From NCBI GenBank assembly GCA_934394615.1, contig CAKRRJ010000049.1, positions 1 to 17,727 of the forward strand: DNA of 17,727 nt, read 5' to 3'. The notes under the pieces are model-generated. The model worked only from the letters and a program-made list of their open reading frames with translations. It searched no databases and was not told the DNA's origin. Made by a program: the position numbers and the translations under genes. This DNA comes from an uncultured Lachnospiraceae bacterium (lineage in GTDB: Bacteria > Bacillota > Clostridia > Lachnospirales > Lachnospiraceae). Positions 7,384-14,626 of this stretch are shown one piece after another; position 1 is the first letter of the stretch; the number at the start of each line of letters is the position of its first letter.

Positions 7384-8397
7384 ATGAAAAACCGAACAGT
7401 GCGCTGCCAGATGGCTTTTTTATTGCTGATCTGTCTGCTGGCAGTTCTGGCAGCAGTCAGCTTCAGTATGGGAAGTGTGTCACTTTCCTTCCAGGATATG
7501 CAGGCAATTCTGTCCGGGGCAGACCGGGAAAGCACGGCGTTTCATATTCTGTGGGATATCCGCCTGCCGCGCCTTCTTGCGGCGGCACTGCTTGGCGGGG
7601 CACTTTCCGTGTCAGGTTTTTTGCTTCAGACCTTTTTTGCGAATCCGATCGCAGGGCCGTTTGTGCTTGGTATTTCGTCGGGAGCAAAGCTTACGGTGGC
7701 GCTGGTTATGATTCTGTTTCTGGGAAAAGGCATGTTCTTTGGTTCGGCGTCCATGATCGTGGCAGCATTTGCGGGTTCCCTTATTTCCATGGGATTTGTT
7801 CTGGTAATCGCAAAGCGCGTAAAACAGATGTCGGTGTTAGTGGTCTGCGGTGTTATGATCAGCTATATCTGTTCTGCGGTCACAGATTTTGTAGTGACGT
7901 TTGCGGATGATGCCAATATCGTGAATCTTCATAACTGGTCCATGGGAAGTTTTTCCGGCACGACCTGGGATCAGGTGCGGGTGATGGCCGCGGTCATCCT
8001 TCCGGTGTCCGCGCTGGCATTCTGCATGGCAAAGCCGATCAGTGCGTACCAGCTGGGCGAGGAATATGCAAGAAGCCTCGGTGTGAATGAAAAACGGTTC
8101 CGGGCAGAGCTGATTCTTTTGTCGAGTATTTTGTCTGCCAGTGTGACGGCATTTGCAGGACCGGTTTCTTTTGTGGGGATCGCGGTTCCCCAGCTTGTAA
8201 AGCGGCTTTTTGGAACGGTAAAACCGATTGTTGTGATTCCGGGATGTTTTCTTGGCGGTGCGGTATTCTGCCTGTTCAGTGATCTGATTGCCCGGACCCT
8301 GTTTGCGCCGACAGAGCTTTCTATCAGTTCGGTGACAGCTGTGTTTGGAGCGCCGGTAGTGATCGGGATCATGATACGCGGCAGGAGCAGGAAATAG
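7384..8397 (+). CDS. ABC transporter permease, BtuC/FecCD family
   Basis: A 337-residue membrane protein. ATG 7384 is chosen because AAGGAGAG (7371-7378) lies five bases upstream; the frame is open earlier but has no ribosome binding site. Family features include LWDIRLPRLLAAALLGGALS, FANPIAGPFVLGISSGAKL, GVMISYICSAVTDFV, NLHNWSMGSFSGTTWDQV and the ATPase-contact region LGVNEKRFRAELILLSS, followed by GPVSFVGIAVPQLVKRLFG. About ten membrane helices are expected and the protein would act as a homodimer. The 90 bases before it show no clear signal. No ATPase gene follows directly; the best partner is encoded at 11738-12862. Confidence 0.93.
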   Translation: MKNRTVRCQMAFLLLICLLAVLAAVSFSMGSVSLSFQDMQAILSGADRESTAFHILWDIRLPRLLAAALLGGALSVSGFLLQTFFANPIAGPFVLGISSGAKLTVALVMILFLGKGMFFGSASMIVAAFAGSLISMGFVLVIAKRVKQMSVLVVCGVMISYICSAVTDFVVTFADDANIVNLHNWSMGSFSGTTWDQVRVMAAVILPVSALAFCMAKPISAYQLGEEYARSLGVNEKRFRAELILLSSILSASVTAFAGPVSFVGIAVPQLVKRLFGTVKPIVVIPGCFLGGAVFCLFSDLIARTLFAPTELSISSVTAVFGAPVVIGIMIRGRSRK

Positions 8398-8441
8398 AAC
8401 AGAACGGGGAACGGAGGCAGAGGTGGCATCCTTCGTGCAGA

Positions 8442-8508
8442 TTTAACAGAAAACATACATATTTTATACAGTTCTATGTCGGTAGATTTTACATAGCCTT
8501 TTTATACT
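8442..8508 (+). promoter_or_regulatory. Possible PhoP-type boxes and promoter of the phosphatase gene
   Basis: Three heptamers ending in ACA recur at an 11-bp step: TTTAACA (8442), ACATACA (8453) and TTATACA (8464). A further TTTTACA lies at 8487. A -10-like TATACT is at 8503-8508 without a good -35 box, as expected for an activated promoter. This resembles the TT(A/C/T)A(C/T)A direct repeats bound by PhoP in Firmicutes. A weak 6-bp hairpin (8474-8479 with 8491-8496) plus a T run overlaps it and could instead end the permease transcript. Confidence 0.4.
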
Positions 8509-8574
8509 CAAGTCATGATTTATAGAAATAGAAAAAACAGGAAGTTGAGTGTGAAACACGGAAAGGGTATGGAA

Positions 8575-10134
8575 ATGAGAAAAAGAAACATTGCAGCAGG
8601 ACTTTTGGCAGGCGTACTTATGATCGGTGGTCAGCATGTATGGGCTTCTACCGTTCATTACAATGACTCTTCCGCAACCGGCGGATCTGAGGAGTGGCAG
8701 CAGTGGGTGGCAGACTGGAACCAGACAGCGTCTGACTTTACCAACGTATCGTTAACTCCGGGCGGCGCTGCTTCGGAACTGAATTTTGCCTGGTACAGTG
8801 AGGGCAATGCTCCGACTCCGGTGGTTTATTTTGGAACAGACAAGGACAATCTTCAGGCATGGAACGGAGCTGCAAACGGTGTGGATCCGTCTCTTACGGG
8901 CGGAAAAACCTACTGTTATAACTATGTAACCGTAGACGGCCTGCAGGAGAACACCACCTATTATTATTCCGTGGAGAAAAGCGGAGTCAGAACCCCGGCA
9001 CAGGTTTATAAGACTGGCAGCTTTGAAAATGTAAAGATTCTGTACGTAGGTGACCCGCAGGTGGGCGCTTCCAAGGGACAGCCGCAGGGCGAGGGAAAAT
9101 TAAGCGCAGATTCCGGCGCAGCCAATACCGCAGCCCGCAACGATGGATTTGCCTGGGACCGTACCCTGGATAAAGCCCTGGAGCAGAATCCGGATCTGAA
9201 CTTTGTGATCTCAGCAGGTGACCAGGTCAACAAGACCGGCAAACCGAAGGAAGAAGAGTATGCGGCATATCTTTCTGCAAGCGCTTTGAAGGGACTTCCG
9301 GTAGCCACCACCATCGGCAACCATGATTCCTTAAATAAAGACTACAGCTACCATTTCAATAACCCGAATCCGACCAATCTGGGCATGACCGAAGCAGGCG
9401 GAGATTACTATTACAGCTATGGCCCGGGGCTCTTCATTGTATTAAATACCAACAACTACAATGTAGCAGAACATGAGCAGTCCATTCAGAAGGCAGTGGC
9501 AAACTTCCCGGATACGAAATGGAGAATCGTAACCATCCATCAGGATATTTACGGTTCCGGACTGGATCACTCTGACACAGACGGTATGATCCTTCGTACC
9601 CAGCTGACACCGGTTTTTGACAAATACGATATCGACGTCGTTCTTCAGGGACACGATCATACTTACAGCCGTTCTAAAATCCTTTACGGAGATGGAAAAA
9701 CTCATGGCGCTTACGAGTTCAGACTGGATGAGACCGGTCTGGATTACGACTGGGATCATGCATACAACAGAAATACCGGTGACAGTATTACCTTAAATCT
9801 GGATGAAACAGATACCGCAGCTGTGGATGCAAAGAATGGATTTACTGCAGATAACAAGTGCTATACCATTGAGAGTTCCGGAAAGTCTGTTGTGACCAAC
9901 CCGAAGGGAACCCTTTACATGACAGCAAACTCTGCATCCGGCTCCAAGTATTATGAGCTGATTAACTCCCAGCAGGATTACATTGAGGTAAGAAGCCAGA
10001 ACTGGCTGCCGAGCTATTCTGTAATTGATATGAGCAAGGATGATTTCAAGATCACCACCTATCAGATTACCGATGAAGGCAAAGTAGAGAATATCGACCA
10101 GACCTTTACCATTCATAAGACTGTAGGCAGATAG
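8575..10134 (+). CDS. Secreted purple-acid-phosphatase-like metallophosphoesterase
   Basis: A 519-residue exported hydrolase. ATG 8575 fits GAAAGGG (8561-8567) with a seven-base gap; ATG 8569 and ATG 8515 lack a well-placed site. A signal peptide (MRKRN, hydrophobic core) probably ends after VWA at residue 24. An N-terminal fibronectin-like domain of the purple acid phosphatase type covers about 45-150. The metallophosphoesterase core has all its metal motifs: GDPQ (D160), AGDQ (D216), GNHD (N249, H250, D251), IHQD (H322) and GHDH (H360, H362). It should release phosphate from organic phosphates outside the membrane. It has a signal peptidase I rather than a lipoprotein signal. No cell-wall sorting motif is visible. 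It separates the permease from its likely ATPase. Confidence 0.9.
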   Translation: MRKRNIAAGLLAGVLMIGGQHVWASTVHYNDSSATGGSEEWQQWVADWNQTASDFTNVSLTPGGAASELNFAWYSEGNAPTPVVYFGTDKDNLQAWNGAANGVDPSLTGGKTYCYNYVTVDGLQENTTYYYSVEKSGVRTPAQVYKTGSFENVKILYVGDPQVGASKGQPQGEGKLSADSGAANTAARNDGFAWDRTLDKALEQNPDLNFVISAGDQVNKTGKPKEEEYAAYLSASALKGLPVATTIGNHDSLNKDYSYHFNNPNPTNLGMTEAGGDYYYSYGPGLFIVLNTNNYNVAEHEQSIQKAVANFPDTKWRIVTIHQDIYGSGLDHSDTDGMILRTQLTPVFDKYDIDVVLQGHDHTYSRSKILYGDGKTHGAYEFRLDETGLDYDWDHAYNRNTGDSITLNLDETDTAAVDAKNGFTADNKCYTIESSGKSVVTNPKGTLYMTANSASGSKYYELINSQQDYIEVRSQNWLPSYSVIDMSKDDFKITTYQITDEGKVENIDQTFTIHKTVGR

Positions 10135-10151
10135 GTAAAATTAAGAAACTT

Positions 10152-10197
10152 TGTCCCGCAGAAGCGACAGACACAGCTTTTGTGGGACATTATTTTC
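10152..10197 (+). terminator. Terminator-like hairpin after the phosphatase gene
   Basis: A 14-bp stem with two G-U pairs (10152-10165 with 10176-10189), a 10-nt loop and the tail TTATTTT. It begins 17 bases after the phosphatase stop and ends 18 bases before the next start codon, so the next gene depends on readthrough or an unseen promoter. Confidence 0.7.
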
Positions 10198-10215
10198 GAT
10201 AAACGGGGTATCAGA

Positions 10216-11352
10216 ATGAATCAGGCATTAAAAAAGCAGGTAAAAAAATATGCGGTCATGACGATCATAATGCTGATTATGGCACTGGCTGTGGGAAAAT
10301 TGAATCAGGTCAATAAAACGCAGCTCATCAACCGTACCGGGCAGACCTTTGAAACGGGAAAAGTAGTCCGTATTCTGGAGGACAATATCCAGGAAGACGG
10401 AATGCGCGTGGGACAGCAGACGGTGATTGTGAAGATGACCAGCGGCGTGAAAAAGGGCCAGGAACTGACAACAACCAGCAGCGCAGGCTATCTTTTCGGA
10501 GCAGCCTGTACCGTGGGTATGCGGGTAGTGGTTCTTCAGAGCGTTGCGGGCGATTCCGTGATCACAAGCGTGTATTCCATGGACCGGAAGGAAGTCGTGA
10601 TCGGGTTTGTGGTGCTTTACCTGCTGGCTTTGTGTCTGGTAGGCGGGATGCAGGGCGTAAAAGGCGCTCTGGGACTGATCTTTACCTTCGGAGCTATCAT
10701 TCTGATTTATCTTCCGGTAGTTTATATGGGATATTCTCCATTCTGGACCGCGGTATTTTTGTGCGTTATTACAACGGTGGTAACCATGTATCTCATTGGC
10801 GGCGCTTCTGAAAAAACGGTCTGCGCCGTTCTGGGAACCATCGCAGGCGTTCTCATTGCCGGTATTACGGCTACGGTGTTTTCAAAAATGTCCGGGATTA
10901 CGGGCTGGAATGTATCCGATATAGAAAGTCTTCTTACCCTTTATGAGACTAACAACATTCAGGTAGGCGGCCTTTTATTTTCCGGTCTGCTGATCAGTAC
11001 CCTGGGCGCGGTCATGGATGTGGCCATGTCGATTTCCAGTGCCATGAAGGAAATCTATGATCAGAATCCGGCAATTACGCGTATGCAGTTAATCAGGGCG
11101 GGAATGCGCGTGGGCCGTGATATGATGGGAACGGATTCCAATACCCTGATCCTTGCGTTTGCGGGAAGCAGTACTTCTATGCTGCTTATGGACTATGCCT
11201 ATCATCTTCCGTATCTTCAGATCATCAATTCCAATAATATCGGCATTGCCCTGATGCAGGGACTTTCCGGAAGTTTTGGCATTGTTTTAAGTGTTCCGGC
11301 AACGGTGGCTTTCGCTGCCTGGATTTATACGGGCAGAAGCAAAGAACAGTAG
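10216..11352 (+). CDS. YibE/F-like family multipass membrane protein
   Basis: A 378-residue protein. ATG 10216 (MNQALKK) is chosen over the upstream in-frame ATG 10180, which lies inside the terminator hairpin; a weak GGGG precedes it by seven bases. One N-terminal helix is followed by an extracytoplasmic beta-rich part (about 30-125, with GQTVIVKMTSGVKKGQEL). Then come about seven helices with the YibE/F signatures LVGGMQGVKGALGLIFTFG, GALAVMDVAMSISSA-like LGAVMDVAMSISSAMKEI, and GRDMMGTDSNTLILAFAGSS. The biochemical function of the family is unknown. Being next to a phosphatase and a tetrapyrrole-type importer does not settle it. Confidence 0.88.
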   Translation: MNQALKKQVKKYAVMTIIMLIMALAVGKLNQVNKTQLINRTGQTFETGKVVRILEDNIQEDGMRVGQQTVIVKMTSGVKKGQELTTTSSAGYLFGAACTVGMRVVVLQSVAGDSVITSVYSMDRKEVVIGFVVLYLLALCLVGGMQGVKGALGLIFTFGAIILIYLPVVYMGYSPFWTAVFLCVITTVVTMYLIGGASEKTVCAVLGTIAGVLIAGITATVFSKMSGITGWNVSDIESLLTLYETNNIQVGGLLFSGLLISTLGAVMDVAMSISSAMKEIYDQNPAITRMQLIRAGMRVGRDMMGTDSNTLILAFAGSSTSMLLMDYAYHLPYLQIINSNNIGIALMQGLSGSFGIVLSVPATVAFAAWIYTGRSKEQ

Positions 11353-11357
11353 GTGTT

Positions 11358-11492
11358 TGTTCGCGTTACTGTACGCGGGTAGGCATTTTCTGAACTGAAA
11401 ATGCCGTATGATACAGTGGTGGCAGCAGATTTTGCCGATTTGGAATGCAAAGCATCGGCAAAATCCGTTGCTGTTTGCGCAACGCGTGAACA
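11358..11492 (+). repeat. Palindromic multi-hairpin element, possible dispersed repeat or small RNA
   Basis: The gene-free stretch 11353-11737 begins with nested inverted repeats. TGTTCGCGTT (11358-11367) can pair with AACGCG-TG-AACA (11481-11492). Inside are CGCGT/ACGCG (11362-11377), GGCATTTTC/GAAAATGCC (11382-11405), a perfect 12-bp GATTTTGCCGAT/ATCGGCAAAATC (11428-11465, extendable by CAGCA/TGCTG) and GTTGC/GCAAC (11467-11483). None is followed by a T run, so it is not an ordinary terminator. No credible coding sequence covers it. Confidence 0.6.
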
Positions 11493-11558
11493 GGAACCTG
11501 CTCGCTGCCCGGCAGTTGGAAAATATTTTTGATTCGTATCCTTTTTCTGCATAAAGTG

Positions 11559-11567
11559 TGTTATAAT
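11559..11567 (+). promoter_or_regulatory. Extended -10 promoter of the ABC ATPase gene
   Basis: TGTTATAAT at 11559-11567 has a perfect -10 box with a TGn extension. There is no matching -35 at normal spacing. Transcription would start near 11574, leaving a leader of about 160 bases before the GTG start. Confidence 0.6.
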
Positions 11568-11596
11568 CCTTTTTACTTAATTCTTTATAACGATTG

Positions 11597-11636
11597 CGCC
11601 AGTGCGCGGATCCGGGAGGCCGGACAGCGCCTGGCG
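11597..11636 (+). other. Structured 5' leader hairpin ahead of the ABC ATPase gene
   Basis: A 40-base hairpin close to the predicted transcript start: CGCCAG/CTGGCG (6 bp), GCGC/GCGC (4 bp) and TCCGG/CCGGA (5 bp) around a GAGG loop. A 10-base palindrome TTCCCGGGAA follows at 11645-11654. I could not match the leader to a cobalamin, FMN, TPP, SAM, T-box or other common riboswitch. Confidence 0.55.
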
Positions 11637-11737
11637 TATTTCAGTTCCCGGGAATCTAAAGGAAAATGCATGGGAAATGCTGTTGGCAGGAAGAGCAAGC
11701 GGAGTGACTGCTGCAGGCAGGAAAGGAGATAGAAACG

Positions 11738-12862
11738 GTGAGACAAGAAGAAACATACCTGAGTACAGAAGATCTTGCGGCAGGTTATGAGGGAAAAGCC
11801 TGGATCCGCGAAATCAGCATTCATGTTGCGCGGGGAGAGATCGTGACACTGATCGGCCCGAATGGAGCAGGCAAGTCCACAATCTTAAAGAGTATTGCCG
11901 GACAGTTGAAGCCGGTGGGCGGCGTGGTCAGCCTGGATGGCCGCTCCATGGAACAGTGGGCACAAAAGGAGATTGCCCGCCGGATGGCGGTGATGATGAC
12001 GGAACGGACGCGTCCGGAGCTTATGACCTGTTTTGATGTGGCAGCCATGGGACGTTATCCGCATACCGGGCATTTTGGAACCTTGTCGGAGCTGGACCGG
12101 AACATCGTCCTGGATGCGCTGCGCCTTGTGCATGCGGAGGAACTGGCCGAGCGGGATTTCGCACAGATCAGTGATGGCCAGAGACAGAGGATTCTGCTTG
12201 CCAGGGCAATCTGCCAGCAGCCGCAGATCATTCTTATGGATGAGCCAACTTCGTTTCTGGATATCCGCCATAAAATGGAACTCCTCACGATATTAAAGAC
12301 ACTGGTGCGGGAGAAAAAGGTTGCGGTGCTGATGTCCATGCATGAGCTGGATCTGGCGCAGAAAGTGTCGGATTATATTGTGTGCGTGGGAGAAAATAAA
12401 ATCTGGAAGTGCGGAACGCCGGAGGAAATCTTCACAGAGACCTGTATGGAGGAGCTGTTTGGAATCCCCGGTGGAAGTTACTGCGCGGAGTATGGATCGG
12501 TGGAACTTCCGCCAGTGGAAGGACAGCCGGAGGTATTTGTGATTGGCGGGAATGGGAGTGGAATCCCGGTTTACCGGAAACTGCAGAGGCAGGGAATTCC
12601 ATTTGCGGCAGGAATCCTGCATGAGAATGATCTGGATTATCCGGTAGCGAAGGCTCTGGCGGTTCAGGTTATTTCGGAACGTCCGTATGAAGTGATACAG
12701 GAAGAGACATATGAAGAGGCGCTCAGGGTGATGAAGTCCTGTAGGACGGTGATCTGCTGTGTAGAAATGTTCGGAAGTGGGAACCGGAAAAACGCAGATT
12801 TGCTGCGATGGGCAACAGAAAAGGAACTGTTGGAAGAAGCAGCGCAAGGTTATGCAAGGTAA
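11738..12862 (+). CDS. ABC transporter ATP-binding protein, FecE/BtuD-type with C-terminal extension
   Basis: A 374-residue protein. GTG 11738 is the start, with AAGGAG (11723-11728) nine bases upstream. The ATPase domain (about 6-250) has Walker A GPNGAGKST (40-48), signature SDGQRQR (145-151) in place of LSGGQ, Walker B IILMDE (164-169), SFLD (172-175) and switch H202. The usual Q-loop glutamine appears replaced in AVMMTER (84-90), a variant I associate with a subgroup of iron-type ATPases that also carry SDG signatures. GRYPHTG (105-111) is typical of the FecE/FepC group. Residues from about 264 form an added Rossmann-like domain opening VFVIGGNGSGIPVYRKLQ. It is the only ATPase here that fits the permease at 7384-8397, though it has its own promoter. 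The pairing is inference. Confidence 0.88.
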   Translation: MRQEETYLSTEDLAAGYEGKAWIREISIHVARGEIVTLIGPNGAGKSTILKSIAGQLKPVGGVVSLDGRSMEQWAQKEIARRMAVMMTERTRPELMTCFDVAAMGRYPHTGHFGTLSELDRNIVLDALRLVHAEELAERDFAQISDGQRQRILLARAICQQPQIILMDEPTSFLDIRHKMELLTILKTLVREKKVAVLMSMHELDLAQKVSDYIVCVGENKIWKCGTPEEIFTETCMEELFGIPGGSYCAEYGSVELPPVEGQPEVFVIGGNGSGIPVYRKLQRQGIPFAAGILHENDLDYPVAKALAVQVISERPYEVIQEETYEEALRVMKSCRTVICCVEMFGSGNRKNADLLRWATEKELLEEAAQGYAR

Positions 12863-12922
12863 GAAAGTATGCGTAAAAACAGGTGTTTATGGATAGAGAA
12901 TCATCATTTTAGAAAAAAAGGG

Positions 12923-12951
12923 TAGACAGAAATACTTTAGTATGCTACCAT
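12923..12951 (+). promoter_or_regulatory. Probable promoter of the amino-acid ABC operon
   Basis: TAGACA (12923-12928), a 17-nt spacer and TACCAT (12946-12951), a moderate match. The leader to the start codon (about 85 bases) contains a short TGCGG/CCGCA hairpin near 12990-13010. TATGCT at 12941 is an alternative -10 box. Confidence 0.45.
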
Positions 12952-13041
12952 GATAACGTGTTCGCGGTACGTGTACAAAGAGGTGTTGCGGAAATTGGAG
13001 TGAACCGCAGCAGCCAGACCGCACAAGAGGAGGAAAATATT

Positions 13042-13923
13042 ATGAGAAAGAGAATGTTAAGCGCAGCAATGGCAGGTATGATGGTCGTGTCCATGACCGC
13101 GTGCGGCGGCAGCAAGCCGGCAGAGACCACCGCAGCAGCAAGTGAGGCAGAGACTTCCGCTGAGGAGACCACTGCCGAGGAAACTACCGCAGAGGCAGCC
13201 GATGAGGCTGGTGAGCTTGGCGGTACTTTCACCGTTGGTTTTGACCAGGATTTCCCGCCGATGGGCTTTTTAGACAGCACAACTGGTGAGTATACTGGTT
13301 TTGACTTAGAGCTGGCACAGGAAGTTGCCGACAGACTGGGTCTTGAGTTTGTTCCGCAGCCGATCGCATGGGACGCAAAAGATATGGAGTTAAGCTCTGG
13401 CACGATCGACTGTATCTGGAACGGCTTCACCATGAACGGCCGTGAAGATGATTACACCTGGAGCACCCCGTACATGGACAACAGCCAGGTATTCGTAGTA
13501 GCAGCAGATTCCGGCATTGCAAGCCTGGATGATCTGGCTGGCAAGGTTGTTGAGGTTCAGACCGATTCTTCCGCTGAGGCTGCTTTAAAAGATAACGCAG
13601 ATCTTACCGCTACGTTTGGTACTCTTCAGACTACTCCGGATTACAACACCGCATTCATGGATCTGGAGATGGGCGCTGTCGATGCCATCGCAATGGATGT
13701 TATCGTAGCAGGTTACCAGATTGAGCAGAGAGGTGAGTCTGACAAGTACGTGATCCTCGATGAGACCCTTTCCTCCGAGGAGTACGGCATCGGCTTTAAG
13801 AAAGGCAATGAAGAGTTAAGAGATAAGGTTCAGGGTGCCCTGGACGATATGGCAGCAGACGGTACCATGGCAGAGATTTCTGAGAAATGGTTTGGCCGTG
13901 ATGTAACCACCATCGGAAAATAA
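13042..13923 (+). CDS. Polar amino-acid ABC transporter substrate-binding lipoprotein
   Basis: A 293-residue protein of solute-binding family 3. ATG 13042 follows GAGGAGG (13027-13033). The signal peptide ends in SMTAC with Cys21, followed by a Glu/Thr/Ala-rich linker to about residue 58. The binding domain starts at FTVGFDQDFPPMGFLD and includes YTGFDLELAQEVADRLGLE, GTIDCIWNGFTMNGRED (the family's substrate-carboxylate Arg region), DLAGKVVEVQTDSSAE and MDVIVAGY. It delivers a polar or charged amino acid to the permease encoded 34 bases downstream. The exact amino acid cannot be read from the sequence; glutamine, cystine, arginine or a related substrate are all possible. Confidence 0.93.
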   Translation: MRKRMLSAAMAGMMVVSMTACGGSKPAETTAAASEAETSAEETTAEETTAEAADEAGELGGTFTVGFDQDFPPMGFLDSTTGEYTGFDLELAQEVADRLGLEFVPQPIAWDAKDMELSSGTIDCIWNGFTMNGREDDYTWSTPYMDNSQVFVVAADSGIASLDDLAGKVVEVQTDSSAEAALKDNADLTATFGTLQTTPDYNTAFMDLEMGAVDAIAMDVIVAGYQIEQRGESDKYVILDETLSSEEYGIGFKKGNEELRDKVQGALDDMAADGTMAEISEKWFGRDVTTIGK

Positions 13924-13957
13924 TTTCAATGAATCAGAAGACGAAGGAGCAGAAGTT

Positions 13958-14611
13958 ATGCAGGTTAATACAATGATATCACAATTAGCGGGAGGAATGC
14001 TGGTCAGCACAGAAATCTTTGTGGTGACGCTGGTATTTTCCCTGCCCCTTGGTCTTCTGATCGCGCTCGGCAGAATGTCGAAGAATAAGGTGCTGCAGGG
14101 AATCATTAAGACTTACATTTCCATCATGCGCGGAACCCCACTGATGCTGCAGCTGATGGTAGTCTATTTCGGACCGTATTACCTGTTTGGCATCAAAATC
14201 AAGAGCAACAATTACCGCCTGATCGCGGCTATGATCGGATTTGTGATCAACTATGCGGCATATTTTGCGGAGATCTACCGCAGCGGCATTCAGTCCATGC
14301 CAAACGGACAGTATGAGGCGGCAAAGCTTCTCGGCTACAGCCGCAGCCAGACCTTTTTCCGCATTATCCTGCCGCAGGTGATCAAGCGGATTTTACCGTC
14401 TGTGACCAATGAAGTTATTACCCTGGTCAAGGACACATCCCTTGCGTTCACCATCAGTGTTCTGGAGATGTTTGCTATCGCGAAAGCGCTGGCATCTTCC
14501 CAGACCAGCATGATCCCGTTCGTGGCAGCCGGTGTATTTTATTACATCTTCAACCTTGTGGTGGCTGTGGCTATGGAATGGATCGAGAAGAAACTTTCCT
14601 ATTATGAATAA
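13958..14611 (+). CDS. Polar amino-acid ABC transporter permease (HisM/GlnP family)
   Basis: A 217-residue membrane protein with ATG 13958 preceded by GAAGGAG (13943-13949). It shows the family features: an N-terminal helix (GGMLVSTEIFVVTLVFSLPL), YISIMRGTPLMLQLMVVYFG, and the coupling EAA-type loop AAYFAEIYRSGIQSMPNGQYEAAKLLGYS followed by LPQVIKRILPSVTNEVI. About five membrane helices are expected. There is one permease gene, so the pore should be a homodimer. It lies in the middle of the operon, with the ATPase start only 15 bases after its stop. Confidence 0.95.
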   Translation: MQVNTMISQLAGGMLVSTEIFVVTLVFSLPLGLLIALGRMSKNKVLQGIIKTYISIMRGTPLMLQLMVVYFGPYYLFGIKIKSNNYRLIAAMIGFVINYAAYFAEIYRSGIQSMPNGQYEAAKLLGYSRSQTFFRIILPQVIKRILPSVTNEVITLVKDTSLAFTISVLEMFAIAKALASSQTSMIPFVAAGVFYYIFNLVVAVAMEWIEKKLSYYE

Positions 14612-14626
14612 AACCGGAGGAATATC

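Noticed and set aside
8474..8503. Terminator of the permease transcript
   Set aside because: Only six A/T-rich pairs with an 11-nt loop. It is too weak to call and overlaps the likely promoter of the phosphatase gene.
11325..11552. A 75-codon minus-strand open frame
   Set aside because: It overlaps the end of the YibE/F gene and the palindromic element and has no start signal. It is probably a by-product of the repeat structure.
11575..11737. A second cobalamin riboswitch before the ATPase gene
   Set aside because: There is no B12 box (GCCAGG...CCTGCC) and no GGTGAAA-TCC block. The AGTGACTGC similarity to the CACTGT block is too short to count.
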